From the NCBI GenBank assembly GCA_028703495.1, contig JAQVMT010000003.1, forward strand, positions 1 through 64,000: 64,000 nt of DNA. Reading direction: 5' to 3'. Source of the stretch: Clostridia bacterium (GTDB taxonomy: Bacteria; Bacillota; Clostridia; Christensenellales; CAG-314). Numbering within the stretch: the first letter of the stretch is position 1; each line of letters starts with the position of its first letter. Shown piece by piece: positions 50,776 through 60,559 of this stretch. A program made the position numbers and the translations under genes. The notes below the pieces were generated by a model, which was not told where the DNA came from, ran no database searches, and was given only the letters and a program-made list of their open reading frames with translations.

Positions 50776-53511
50776 ATGGCGGATAATTTCGGACTTAAAA
50801 TCGGTCTGGACGGCGAGAAAGAGTTTAAAAAAGCACTTGCGGATATCAATTCGCAGTTCAAAGTTTTAGGCTCCGAGATGCAACTTATAGAATCCGAGTT
50901 CGGGAAAAACAGTACATCTGTTGAGGGACTAACAGCCAAGAATCAGCTTCTTGCAAAGGAGATTGAAAGTCAAAAAAGCAAGATTGAAACTTTGCAAAGC
51001 GCACTGAAAAATGCAAGCGAGTCATTCGGTGAAAACGATAAACGCACTCAGGCTTGGCAGATACAGTTAAACAATGCAAAAGCGGCGCTCAATAATATGG
51101 AGCGTGAGCTTGACAGCAATAATGATGCTCTGAGAAAAGCGGCGGATAATCTTGAGGACGCAGAAAAAGAAGCCGATGATTTCGGTGACGAAGTAGAAGA
51201 CGCCGGGGAGCAGAGTGAGGACGCAGGTGGCAAATTCAGCGGTCTTGGTGCGACGTGTAAAGCTGTGGCGGCATCGCTTGCCGTTGCCTTTGCCGCCGTT
51301 TCTGCGGCCGCTGTTGCCGCCGGTAAAGCCCTTGTGAACATGACTACGGAAGGTGCTGCGTATGCCGACTCCGTATTAACCGAATCGACCGTAACAGGAA
51401 TTGCAACCGATAAATTACAAGAATATATGTATGCCGCAGAGCTTGTCGATGTTTCAACCGAAACGTTGACAAAGTCAATGGCTAAACAGATTAAATCGAT
51501 GAAAGCCGTTCAGGACGGTACGAAATTATCTGTCGATGCCTATGACAAACTCGGAGTTAGCGTTCTTGATGCCGAAGGGAATCTAAGGGACGGCGATACT
51601 GTATATTGGGAAGTAATCGACGCATTGGGAAAGCTCGAAAATGAAACTGAGCGTGATGCCCTCGCTATGCAGATTCTCGGTAAGTCCGCGCAAGAACTGA
51701 ATCCGCTTATTACAGCGGGTGCAGAGAGAATGAACGAACTCGGCATACAGGCAAGAGAGGCTGGGTATGTTATCGGCGATGATATGCTCAATGCTTACGG
51801 TAAGCTTGATGACGAGATACAGTATTTATCTGTCGGCGCAACGGCGGCAAAGAACGCACTGGGAACTGTGCTTTTGCCCGTACTTACCGACCTTGCGGGT
51901 GAGGGTGTAGACCTTCTCGGCGAGTTTTCGAGAGGCATAGCAAATTCTAACGGTGATATCGGAGCAATGTCCGACGTTATCGGAGATATTCTTCCGAAGG
52001 CACTTAATTCGGTAATGAAGTATGTGCCTGAGCTGTTGGAGGTTATAGGTGAGATTGTCGGCTCGCTTGGTTCAGCGATAGTAGATAACCTTCCGCTTAT
52101 AGTGGAATCGGCAACGCAGATTGTCTTTTCTATCGTTAACGGACTTATAGCCGCACTTCCGCAGATAGCCGACGGAGCTTTACAGTTAGTTCTCGGATTG
52201 GTAGACGGCATTCTCAATCAATTGCCGCTATTACTTACTGCGGCAGTTCAGGTTGTTGTTACGCTTGCAAAAGGCATAGGAAAAGCACTTCCGAAACTGA
52301 TACCGACAATAGTATCGGTAGTGATGGAAGTTTGCACAACGTTAATAAAGAACCTACCGCTTATTTTGGATGCTGCACTTCAACTAATCGTTGGCTTGGC
52401 AAAAGGAATACTTGATGCGATACCGGTACTTATCGAAGCTTTGCCAGAACTGATTAATTCCATAATCGAATATTTTATGGGAGCGATTCCGCAAATAATC
52501 GATGCCGGGATACAATTAATCACTTCATTGGTATCGGCACTTCCGACAATTATCGAAGCCATTGTTAGCGTTATTCCGCAAATCATCACTGGTATTCTCA
52601 ATGCGATATTGTCGGCTATTCCGTTACTAATCGACGCAGGTATAAGGCTAATCACTTCTTTAATTGGTGCTTTGCCTGAGATAATCATTACCGTTGTCGA
52701 GGCTATACCGCAAATAATAAACAGTATTATTACGGCTGTAATAGAAGCTATACCGCTTTTAATCCAAGCCGGTTTTACGCTCATTACTTCTTTAATCGGT
52801 GCTTTGCCGGAGATAATCACTGCGATTGTTGAGGCTATACCCGAAATTATCAACGGCATAATAAACGCTTTACTTGGGAATATAGGATTGCTGATTGAAG
52901 CCGGTATTCAATTATTCATGGCTTTAATCACGAATTTGCCTACGATAATCATAGAGCTTGTAAAGGCCGTTCCGCAAATCCTGTCGGCATTGATTGGTGC
53001 ATTCGGTAAAGGCATCGGTTCTTTTGTAGAAATAGGAGCAAATCTTGTAAAAGGGTTATGGGAAGGAATAAAGAGCCTTGCTTCCTGGATATGGGATAAG
53101 GTTTCGAGTTGGGCATCCGACCTTTGGGACGGGATATGCAGTTTCTTCGGAATTCATTCGCCGTCAAAGAAGATGCAGTGGATTGGCGATATGATGATGG
53201 AGGGGTTGGCAAGCGGAATCGATGAGTCGGCAGGTGAGGCAATAAAGTCTGCTTCCGATATGAGTCGAGATCTGAATTCTGTATTTGATGACCTTTCTGC
53301 CGATCTGACAGCTGCTGTTCCACAGAATATAGACGTGAGCGGAGTGCGAAGTCAAGATTTTTCGGCAACCAATGCCGGAAATCCATTCACAATTCAGCTT
53401 AGTATTACGAACTTCAATAATTACAGAAGTGAGGATATAAATGAGCTTACGAACGAAATAATGCAGACGGCGGGAGCATTTATGAAACGCAAGGAGGTGG
53501 TGCTTGGATGA
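50776..53511 (+). CDS. Tape measure protein
   Basis: A 911-aa protein that sets tail length. Residues 1-135 are coiled-coil, and a hydrophobic segment lies near 155-185. From about residue 410 to 740 there is a long run of amphipathic/hydrophobic repeats of the type EAIPQIINxIIxAxIEAIPLLIxAG, each about 38 residues. The C-terminal part includes FFGIHSPSKKM near 795, common in these proteins. GGGGAGGTGAAG precedes the ATG. Confidence 0.92.
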   Translation: MADNFGLKIGLDGEKEFKKALADINSQFKVLGSEMQLIESEFGKNSTSVEGLTAKNQLLAKEIESQKSKIETLQSALKNASESFGENDKRTQAWQIQLNNAKAALNNMERELDSNNDALRKAADNLEDAEKEADDFGDEVEDAGEQSEDAGGKFSGLGATCKAVAASLAVAFAAVSAAAVAAGKALVNMTTEGAAYADSVLTESTVTGIATDKLQEYMYAAELVDVSTETLTKSMAKQIKSMKAVQDGTKLSVDAYDKLGVSVLDAEGNLRDGDTVYWEVIDALGKLENETERDALAMQILGKSAQELNPLITAGAERMNELGIQAREAGYVIGDDMLNAYGKLDDEIQYLSVGATAAKNALGTVLLPVLTDLAGEGVDLLGEFSRGIANSNGDIGAMSDVIGDILPKALNSVMKYVPELLEVIGEIVGSLGSAIVDNLPLIVESATQIVFSIVNGLIAALPQIADGALQLVLGLVDGILNQLPLLLTAAVQVVVTLAKGIGKALPKLIPTIVSVVMEVCTTLIKNLPLILDAALQLIVGLAKGILDAIPVLIEALPELINSIIEYFMGAIPQIIDAGIQLITSLVSALPTIIEAIVSVIPQIITGILNAILSAIPLLIDAGIRLITSLIGALPEIIITVVEAIPQIINSIITAVIEAIPLLIQAGFTLITSLIGALPEIITAIVEAIPEIINGIINALLGNIGLLIEAGIQLFMALITNLPTIIIELVKAVPQILSALIGAFGKGIGSFVEIGANLVKGLWEGIKSLASWIWDKVSSWASDLWDGICSFFGIHSPSKKMQWIGDMMMEGLASGIDESAGEAIKSASDMSRDLNSVFDDLSADLTAAVPQNIDVSGVRSQDFSATNAGNPFTIQLSITNFNNYRSEDINELTNEIMQTAGAFMKRKEVVLG

Positions 53512-54239
53512 ACGGGTTTGAATACAACGGTGTATCCTCTTTGTCAATGGGCATAAAAATTATATCGAAAGATATATATTCCGCTCCGAAGTACGATTTG
53601 AAGTTTCAGTCGATACCCGGAAGAGACGGGGAGTTAATATTGCCGAATGGACGGTTTCCGAATTCATCTGTATCGTATTCTTGTTTTCTTCCCGCAAAAA
53701 GCATAGAGGAGTTAACAGAGAAGATAACTGCGGTCAAGGCTTGGTTATACACCGAGCCGGACAGATACCATACGCTTTCAGATACGTACGACGTGCAGTT
53801 TTTCAGATATGCAGTGTTTAACAATAAGTTGGATATAGTCGACCAATGCAAAAGAATAGGAGTTTTTACCATTAATTTTTCTTGTAAACCATATCGCTAC
53901 TTGCTTTTGGGCCAGATAAAAACAACCTATACAGAGTCGGGTTTTGTGCTTACGAATCCGTATCCGTTTGCCACAAAACCGTACATAAAAATAAATGGCA
54001 GAGGGAGTGGTAGACTTGTAATTCAATCGGCGCAGCATAATGACATATGGAGTTTCTCTACGCTTAACGGATATACGGAGTGCGACAGCGAGCTGATGAA
54101 TTTTTACCACGATACCGAACCGAAAAACGATACGGTCGAAGGCGACGGATTTCCGCTATTACATCCGGGTGAAAACGCCATAACTTTTGATGGTGGTATC
54201 GAAAGCGTGGAAATAAAACCGAGATGGCAGACCATATGA
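53508..54239 (+). CDS. Distal tail protein (Dit)
   Basis: A 243-aa baseplate hub component. FEYNGVSSLSMGIKI at the start, PGRDGELILPNGRF near 43-57 and CKPYRYLLLG near 128 match Dit/phage tail family proteins. It overlaps the tape-measure gene by four bases. A cargo cassette separates it from its usual neighbour, the tail-associated endopeptidase. Confidence 0.88.
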   Translation: MNGFEYNGVSSLSMGIKIISKDIYSAPKYDLKFQSIPGRDGELILPNGRFPNSSVSYSCFLPAKSIEELTEKITAVKAWLYTEPDRYHTLSDTYDVQFFRYAVFNNKLDIVDQCKRIGVFTINFSCKPYRYLLLGQIKTTYTESGFVLTNPYPFATKPYIKINGRGSGRLVIQSAQHNDIWSFSTLNGYTECDSELMNFYHDTEPKNDTVEGDGFPLLHPGENAITFDGGIESVEIKPRWQTI

Positions 54240-54268
54240 TTGAAAAATAGCGAAATTTGTGTTATACT
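54240..54268 (+). promoter_or_regulatory. Cargo promoter 4
   Basis: TTGAAA (54240-54245), 17-bp spacer, TATACT (54263-54268), beginning at the end of the Dit gene. A CTCTACAAAT/ATTTGTGGAG hairpin (54271-54294) follows in the leader. Confidence 0.75.
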
Positions 54269-54330
54269 TACTCTACAAATCGGAATTTGTGGAGTTGTTC
54301 ACGAAAAATAAACCGATAAAGGAGAATCTT

Positions 54331-55137
54331 ATGAGCACAAAATCTTTTGATGGAGTGGCTGATACATTGTTTATTCCACTTGCTGCAAGGGTAGCGGCTT
54401 CGACTAAATTTCCGGAATACTTCTGTGATAAAAAGTCTCTTGAACTTGCCGATATAGATGCGGTAAAAAGAATCAATGCGAAGAGCAACGAGTATACCAT
54501 GCTTGCGTCTATTTCGAGGTACTACTGTATTGACCGTTTTGCGACAACTTTTATTCAGAAAAACAAAGAATGCGGTATTGTATGTCTCGGCGTTGGATTG
54601 GAAACGATGAATTACCGTGTGACAAGCGCCGGAGTACACTATTATCAGGTGGATTTCCCGTCAGTAATTGAAAATCGAAGCAAGGTTTTGGGAGAAGCAG
54701 AGAACGAAACATTGATCGGGTGCGACATTACGGATATACGTTGGACGGAACAGGTTGATAAGACAAAGCCGCTCATGTTGATTGCCTCAGGCGTTTTTCA
54801 GTATTTCAAAGAAGAGGCAGTACTTAAGTTTATTTCCGACATGAAAAGGACCTTCCCAGGTGCGGAACTGGTGTTTGACGCTACGAACGAAGTCGGAATC
54901 CGCTATGCGCAAAAGTACGTGAAAAAGACCGGTAACACAAGTGCCATGATGTATTTTTTCATCAATGATGCCGCAGCTTTTGCTGAACAAGCAGGAGTTA
55001 GACTTCTTGAGAGCCGCGGTTTCTATGCTGAAACGCGGAAAATTATCGGCAAAAAAACTGGTTTATACACAAGGATTGCAATGAAAGTTGCAGATGATAA
55101 AAAACGCACAATTCTAATAAAAGTAAAGCTGATATAG
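54331..55137 (+). CDS. LCMT-like class I SAM methyltransferase (cargo)
   Basis: A 268-aa methyltransferase of the leucine-carboxymethyltransferase/TcmP type. CLGVGLETMNYR near residue 90 is the SAM-binding loop. YYQVDFPSVIENRSKVL near 110 holds the acidic residue for the ribose. LMLIASGVFQYF near 150 follows. The substrate is unknown; relatives methylate small molecules or protein C-termini. ATG 54331 follows AAAGGAGAAT. Own promoter and terminator mark it as a cargo gene inside the tail operon. Confidence 0.83.
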   Translation: MSTKSFDGVADTLFIPLAARVAASTKFPEYFCDKKSLELADIDAVKRINAKSNEYTMLASISRYYCIDRFATTFIQKNKECGIVCLGVGLETMNYRVTSAGVHYYQVDFPSVIENRSKVLGEAENETLIGCDITDIRWTEQVDKTKPLMLIASGVFQYFKEEAVLKFISDMKRTFPGAELVFDATNEVGIRYAQKYVKKTGNTSAMMYFFINDAAAFAEQAGVRLLESRGFYAETRKIIGKKTGLYTRIAMKVADDKKRTILIKVKLI

Positions 55138-55296
55138 CGCGGAGTCTGTAGACAAATTTGATTTTTGGAGTTGTTTACTAAAATATAAGGTATCAGAAGT
55201 GATAAAATAAAAGCCAAGCTACGGAGATTTTAAGAGTCATTCAAAATGATAGAATGTAATCGACAAATTCTAATTTGTGTAACTAATGAATATAAA

Positions 55297-55325
55297 GGCA
55301 ATTCTACAAAGGATTGTCTTTTTTT
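55297..55325 (+). terminator. Terminator of the methyltransferase cassette
   Basis: GGCAAT and ATTGTC pair (with an imperfect inner TCT/AGG) and are followed by seven T. Confidence 0.7.
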
Positions 55326-55343
55326 ATGCCCATTTTTAGGAGG
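55326..55343 (+). repeat. Cargo junction repeat, copy 4
   Basis: ATGCCCATTTTTAGGAGG follows the terminator and carries the ribosome site for the tail endopeptidase gene. Confidence 0.65.
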
Positions 55344-55353
55344 TGGTAGAGGT

Positions 55354-57180
55354 GTGATTCCTGTTTTATATAAGGCAAATGCAACGAGTTTTTCAACATA
55401 CGGCATCGGCGCACTTGCCGATGTAATATCGTGCGAGGTAACGGAAGAGCGAAACGGTATTTACGAATGCATATTGAAATACCCGATTACGGGAGCGAAT
55501 TATGCAGAGATTAAAAAAGAAAGGCTTATAAAAGCCAAACCGAATGATACTTCCGCACCACAGGCATTCCGTATTTATAGGATTACGACACCTATTAACG
55601 GAATAGTAACCGTTTATGCGCAGCATATTTCGTATGACCTTTCTGCGATAGCAACGACACCGTGGGCGAGCGACCCAATAACACCGCAACTTGCCGTAGA
55701 GCACACTTTTGAAAATGCTTTGACCTCTCACAATTTTAGTTTTCGTACTGATTACACCGAGCCGAAAGCATTTACGGTAACTAAGCCTAAAAGTCTACGA
55801 GCGGTGCTTGGGGGAGAGTCAGGTTCGCTTTTGGATATGTGGGGCGGCGAGTTCGAGTGGGACAATTTCAATGTGATACACCATCATGGGCGCGGACGTA
55901 ACAATGGAGTGGTCATTGAATACGGAAAAAACCTTACAAACCTTGAACATGATGCGGATAACAGCGATGTTTATACGGATTTGTTACCGTTTGCTGTTGT
56001 TACGGATGAGTCGGAAAACGAAACTGTCATTACGTTGTCGGAGCAGATTTTACCGATAGCGTCGAGTAACACGCAACGAAAGACGCTCATTAAGGATTTT
56101 ACCGATAGCTTTGAAACGGATACTGTGATAACTGAAGAACTATTGAGAGAAAAAGCTCAAAAGTATCTGCAGAATAACCCACTCGGTGTGGAAGCGCCGA
56201 CGCTTAAAATTTCCTTTGAAGCATTGTGGAAGCAACCCGAATATGCTGCTGTTTTGGAGCGGGTGTCTTTATGCGATACTGTAAAGGTTAGACATTCAGA
56301 GCTTGGGGTGTCGGTGCATTCGAAAGTAATAAAGACTGTTTACGACAGCCTTGCGGAAAAGTATGTATCCATTACACTTGGCAACGCAAAAGCAAGTTTA
56401 CTTTCTGCCGTTAGTGAGACAAAAACTGCGGTAGAGAGCATAACGCACAAAGTCGACAGATTTCCGAGTTTAATGACTTCGGCGATAGGTTCGGCAACAA
56501 AGCTCATTACAGGTCAGAAGGGCGGATATGTAGTCCTACAAGGCGATAGTGAAACAAGCCAACCGTATGAGCTGCTTATACTTGATAAACCGAGCATAGA
56601 AGAAGCTGTCAATGTTTGGCGATGGAATGTTGGGGGCTTGGGATTTTCTTCCCACGGATATAACGGATCTTTTGAAACGGCTATAACGAGCGACGGTCAG
56701 ATAGTAGCCGATTTTATCACAACGGGTTCTCTCGTTGCAAATATCATTAAGGCGGGAGTTTTGTCTTCGCAAGACGGCTCATCGTTCTGGAACCTGGAAA
56801 CGGGCGAAGTTGTTATGAGAGCATACGCAACAACATCATCCGTAACAGAAACGAATTCCCGTATTGACGAAATAGAAGAACAGAAAATGTACCGTTTGGT
56901 TATTTCATCGACCAACGGCAACATCTTCAAAAACAACAATATTCAAACTACGCTGCAAGCAATGGTGTTTTCCTGGGATGAAAACATAACAGACCAACTT
57001 GATGACAATCAGTTTATTTGGACGAGAGTGTCAGAAGATACTGCGGCCGACAGCGAGTGGAACGATAGGCACTTCGGCGGAACGAAATCTGTCAAAATAA
57101 ACACAGACGATGTCAAAGTAAGAGCCACTTTTTTCTGTGACCTTATTGACACAACTACAAGAAAAAGTTTACTCGGATGA
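55354..57180 (+). CDS. Tail-associated endopeptidase-like protein (Tal)
   Basis: A 608-aa baseplate protein. Residues 1-370 resemble the prophage endopeptidase tail family (GIYECILKYPITGANY near 30, WGGEFEWDNFNVIHHHGR near 160). A SESTKTAVESITHKVD-like helical region follows. Near residue 540 there is an Ig-like segment (NGNIFKNNN) repeated in the next gene. GTG 55354 is used because AGGAGGTGG stands nine bases upstream. The longer track start runs through the cargo terminator. Confidence 0.82.
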   Translation: MIPVLYKANATSFSTYGIGALADVISCEVTEERNGIYECILKYPITGANYAEIKKERLIKAKPNDTSAPQAFRIYRITTPINGIVTVYAQHISYDLSAIATTPWASDPITPQLAVEHTFENALTSHNFSFRTDYTEPKAFTVTKPKSLRAVLGGESGSLLDMWGGEFEWDNFNVIHHHGRGRNNGVVIEYGKNLTNLEHDADNSDVYTDLLPFAVVTDESENETVITLSEQILPIASSNTQRKTLIKDFTDSFETDTVITEELLREKAQKYLQNNPLGVEAPTLKISFEALWKQPEYAAVLERVSLCDTVKVRHSELGVSVHSKVIKTVYDSLAEKYVSITLGNAKASLLSAVSETKTAVESITHKVDRFPSLMTSAIGSATKLITGQKGGYVVLQGDSETSQPYELLILDKPSIEEAVNVWRWNVGGLGFSSHGYNGSFETAITSDGQIVADFITTGSLVANIIKAGVLSSQDGSSFWNLETGEVVMRAYATTSSVTETNSRIDEIEEQKMYRLVISSTNGNIFKNNNIQTTLQAMVFSWDENITDQLDDNQFIWTRVSEDTAADSEWNDRHFGGTKSVKINTDDVKVRATFFCDLIDTTTRKSLLG

Positions 57181-57211
57181 GTAACTAAATAAAATTACAA
57201 GGAGATTTTTT

Positions 57212-58291
57212 ATGAGCAAAGCACAAGGTCAATTTACAATTATTGACTACAATGACGCCTTAACCCTTACAGGGTACATAGGTTCAAGTCTCGCAAAGAC
57301 GCAGATGTATAACCCGGATAACGGAACTTACAACCCGAACTGGGCATCAACCAATCTTGTCCTGACACCGAGTTTGTATGTCATCGGTACAACTACCGAC
57401 CAGATAACTTCATCGGCAGTTACATCGGTTAAATGGTATCAGGGGAATTCAACTACGGCAATTACTTCGACAGGTAACTATGCATTAAGCGGAGCAAAGA
57501 GCCACATTCTTACGGTTAAAGCAAACATTATGGCAGGTGTTCCGGGCGTTGATTTTCGTTGCGTAATTACGTATAAAGATGATTCGACCGGATTATCAAT
57601 CACGCATCCGCTTTCAATCAGTTTTTCAAGAGTTGTAAACGGTGGCGGTATCGTTGATTTGATAGTTACGACACCGAGCGGCAATGTTTTCAAAAACAAC
57701 GAAGTTAATACGCTTACGGCAAAGGCGGAGCTGTGGAGAGGTTCGACTGTAGATACAACAAACGTTACTTATAAATGGGCGATAATGGATTCTTCCGTAA
57801 CAAGCAGCACATCAAGCGGATATGATGCGGCATTTGGTGTTGGTTGGAGAAAACTTACCGATACCACGGGTAAATATACAGGAACGACTACTGCAACAAT
57901 GACAGTCTATGCCGCTGCGGTTGACAGTTATGCTGTTTTTCGCTGTATTGCAACAGATTCGGATTCAGCATCGAATACCTACAATAGCAACTTTACTGAT
58001 GTCGCAACATTTATCGATAACGCAGACCCGATTCAAGTAGTTATTACCTCTACGGGTGGAGATATTTTTAAGAACGGACAAGGTTCTACGGTTTTAAGTG
58101 CGCTTGTATATCAGGCAGGAGTGGAAATCGATACAGCAGGACAAGGCTCTTATGCTTGGACGAAATATAATAAGGACGGCGCAATCGATACTACTTGGGG
58201 AACAAATGGTTCGAAAACGGGAAAAACGCTTTCTGTATCAACGACCGACGTGGCAACAAAGGCAACTTTTATGGTGCTTGTAACTATCTAA
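57212..58291 (+). CDS. Ig-like tail protein
   Basis: A 359-aa beta-rich tail component. At least two Ig-like units are visible, marked by GNVFKNNEVNTLTAKAEL near 158 and GDIFKNGQGSTVLSALVY near 285, each followed by a YKW or YAW tryptophan. The N-terminal YNDALTLTGYIGSS region may attach to the baseplate. AAGGAGATTTTTT precedes the ATG. Probably a surface-binding fibre part. Confidence 0.75.
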   Translation: MSKAQGQFTIIDYNDALTLTGYIGSSLAKTQMYNPDNGTYNPNWASTNLVLTPSLYVIGTTTDQITSSAVTSVKWYQGNSTTAITSTGNYALSGAKSHILTVKANIMAGVPGVDFRCVITYKDDSTGLSITHPLSISFSRVVNGGGIVDLIVTTPSGNVFKNNEVNTLTAKAELWRGSTVDTTNVTYKWAIMDSSVTSSTSSGYDAAFGVGWRKLTDTTGKYTGTTTATMTVYAAAVDSYAVFRCIATDSDSASNTYNSNFTDVATFIDNADPIQVVITSTGGDIFKNGQGSTVLSALVYQAGVEIDTAGQGSYAWTKYNKDGAIDTTWGTNGSKTGKTLSVSTTDVATKATFMVLVTI

Positions 58292-58309
58292 CAATTGGAG
58301 GTGAAACCG

Positions 58310-60157
58310 ATGCGGGCGATATCGCAGTTTACTATATATTCGCTGAATGATGTAATAACTTCCGCAACCGCACCGGTCAACCCGTATTTGGGACAGCTGT
58401 GGGTTGATACTTCCTGTTCGCCGCCAAAGACTAAAGTTTGGAATGGCTCTGTATGGAAAGAGCAGAACGGCACCGATGTGCTTAGCTCCGATATTCAAAC
58501 GCTTACGACCAAAGAGGCAACGCTTGAAACAAACCTAAACGGATTGACCAGCTCAGTTTCGCTGTTAACGCAAGAGGTGGATAACAATACCTCGGACATA
58601 ACAATCATCTCGGAGGATGTGTCCACCTTACAGCAGACAGCAACGACACTTACCGCGGAAGTATCCACAAAAGCGGATAAAGAATACGGGAGTGCATCGT
58701 CTACTTTCGGGTGGTCGCTCACATCAAGCGGCTTTTATCTGTATTCCAATGCAACGACAGTTATGAGCGTCACGACGAGTGGACTTACAGTGAACGGTGC
58801 AATAAATGCAACGAGCGGAACTATGGGCGGAATGACAATTAACGGCTATCTGCGTTTTGGTGGTAATACTTTATATTATATTTCTGCGAATTATAATGAT
58901 TCCAATTATTATATTTACCTTCCGGGTTTTAAAGTAGACAAGGCCAGTACGGCGGTGTTTAGCGGAAAACTTTCAGCTCCGAGCGGAACAATAGGTGGAT
59001 TTACAATTTCTACAAGTGCTATTTATAAGACAAAAACGACTTATAATAGTACAACTAGTGGGGTGTATGTCGGAACAGACGGAATAGGCCTTGGCATAGG
59101 AACATTTTATGTAACTTCTGAGGGAAAACTCTACGCAAACGATGCGGAAATTAGCGGAACGATAATGGCGACAAGTGGAGAAATTGGTGGTTTTTCCATT
59201 GCGAGTAGTTCGCTTTATAGTATAAAAACCGCCTACAGTGACACAACTGCGGGTGTGTATGTTGGGACAGATGGTATTGGACTGGGTGCGGGAACATTTT
59301 ATGTAACTTCCGAGGGATATCTTTATGCGACAAATGGACAGATAGGTGGGTTTTCAATAGGCGCATCTGGACTTACCAATTCAAGTGGCGGTTCATACAT
59401 AGAGATTACAAGTGGAGACTACACGACAAAGCTATCTGCAAATACAGCATATTGTATGTATGATACGGCGGATGGTTGGAAAGGATGGCGGCTTGGACTT
59501 GACCAGATTTCTATCTCTGATTATTCATCGAGTAAGTTTGCCGGAATAAAAATTCTACCCACGTATTTAAAAAGGACAAGTTCGTCTGGATATGGAAATA
59601 CCATTGTCTCCGAGGGGTGTATAACAACAATATCCCCACACATTTATAATGTTGATTCAAGCACTGTAATACGAAACGTAACACCATTTATGGTTGGAAT
59701 ACCGCGAGAAGTACGAGATTCACCATATGCAGCAATGAATGAATGGGGCGCATATTTAAGGTTTGCCGACCATCAAACAGCAGAATTAGTGTATGACAGC
59801 AATTATTCTGGCAAATGGCAAATGAGAAATGTCAGCGGTTCAACTTACAACCTTGTTGATATAGTTCAGCATGTTAATTCGCACAAATTCTATTTTTGGT
59901 ATTACTCGGGTTCGGTGTCAAATGACTCACGTGCGTCAATAACAAAAACAACGCACGGATTGTCAACAGTAACAGGGGCTATTGTGATACCAAGAGAAAA
60001 GAGTATTTATGGAGAAGGAAGCAGTTTGTCGGGAGATAACAATTTAATCAACAAAAGGGCAAATTATGGGGTATATATCAGTGGCACAACGGTTTATGTA
60101 ATTGTCGATACTAACGGGCTGCCAAATGGATTTTATTGTATTATTTTTGGGTATTAA
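58310..60157 (+). CDS. Tail fibre protein with duplicated GTFYVTSEG units
   Basis: A 615-aa fibre. GQLWVDTS near residue 25 is a common phage-fibre start. A coiled coil follows (residues 65-120). Then come repeats: two 70-residue units (TSGVYVGTDGIGLGIGTFYVTSEG and TAGVYVGTDGIGLGAGTFYVTSEG type). The C-terminal 250 residues are a unique, Ser/Tyr-rich receptor-binding candidate. ATG 58310 follows GGAGGTGAAACC. Confidence 0.82.
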   Translation: MRAISQFTIYSLNDVITSATAPVNPYLGQLWVDTSCSPPKTKVWNGSVWKEQNGTDVLSSDIQTLTTKEATLETNLNGLTSSVSLLTQEVDNNTSDITIISEDVSTLQQTATTLTAEVSTKADKEYGSASSTFGWSLTSSGFYLYSNATTVMSVTTSGLTVNGAINATSGTMGGMTINGYLRFGGNTLYYISANYNDSNYYIYLPGFKVDKASTAVFSGKLSAPSGTIGGFTISTSAIYKTKTTYNSTTSGVYVGTDGIGLGIGTFYVTSEGKLYANDAEISGTIMATSGEIGGFSIASSSLYSIKTAYSDTTAGVYVGTDGIGLGAGTFYVTSEGYLYATNGQIGGFSIGASGLTNSSGGSYIEITSGDYTTKLSANTAYCMYDTADGWKGWRLGLDQISISDYSSSKFAGIKILPTYLKRTSSSGYGNTIVSEGCITTISPHIYNVDSSTVIRNVTPFMVGIPREVRDSPYAAMNEWGAYLRFADHQTAELVYDSNYSGKWQMRNVSGSTYNLVDIVQHVNSHKFYFWYYSGSVSNDSRASITKTTHGLSTVTGAIVIPREKSIYGEGSSLSGDNNLINKRANYGVYISGTTVYVIVDTNGLPNGFYCIIFGY

Positions 60158-60159
60158 CA

Positions 60160-60540
60160 ATGAAAGTATATTATTTATTAAACGATAACAACGAAATAAT
60201 TCAAGATGATTATGACAAGTTCAATGAGAATTGTCAAGAAATTGAAAAGTCAGATTATTACATCGTAAATGGATATAACGGTGCAATATTTTTATTGGAG
60301 TATACAAAAACAGAGGAATACGCACAGAAGGCAAAAGCTTTTAAAGAAAAAAGCAATCTTGAATATTTGCGTACAAGACGAGATGAAGAATGTTTCTCGA
60401 TTATTAACAGAGGTACTTTGTGGTACAATCGTCTTACGCAAGTGCAAAAATCTGAATTGGAAATATGGTATAACGAATGGCTTGACGTAACAGAAACGCT
60501 TGTTGTTCCTCAACGACCGATTTGGCTTAAAAATCTATAA
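60160..60540 (+). CDS. Probable tail-fibre assembly chaperone
   Basis: A 126-aa protein directly after the fibre gene (2-bp gap). The C-terminal motif LTQVQKSELEIWYNEW followed by PQRPIWL resembles the end of fibre-assembly and XkdW-like proteins, where LTxEQxxEL...W and a P-xx-W tail are typical. The N-terminal part (YYLLNDNNEII) fits too. Assignment rests on pattern and place. Confidence 0.6.
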   Translation: MKVYYLLNDNNEIIQDDYDKFNENCQEIEKSDYYIVNGYNGAIFLLEYTKTEEYAQKAKAFKEKSNLEYLRTRRDEECFSIINRGTLWYNRLTQVQKSELEIWYNEWLDVTETLVVPQRPIWLKNL

Positions 60541-60559
60541 ACAAATAATGGAGGTTAGA

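Noticed and set aside
55246-55353. N-terminal extension of the tail endopeptidase ORF
   Set aside because: It reads through the cargo terminator and junction repeat; GTG 55354 has AGGAGG upstream.
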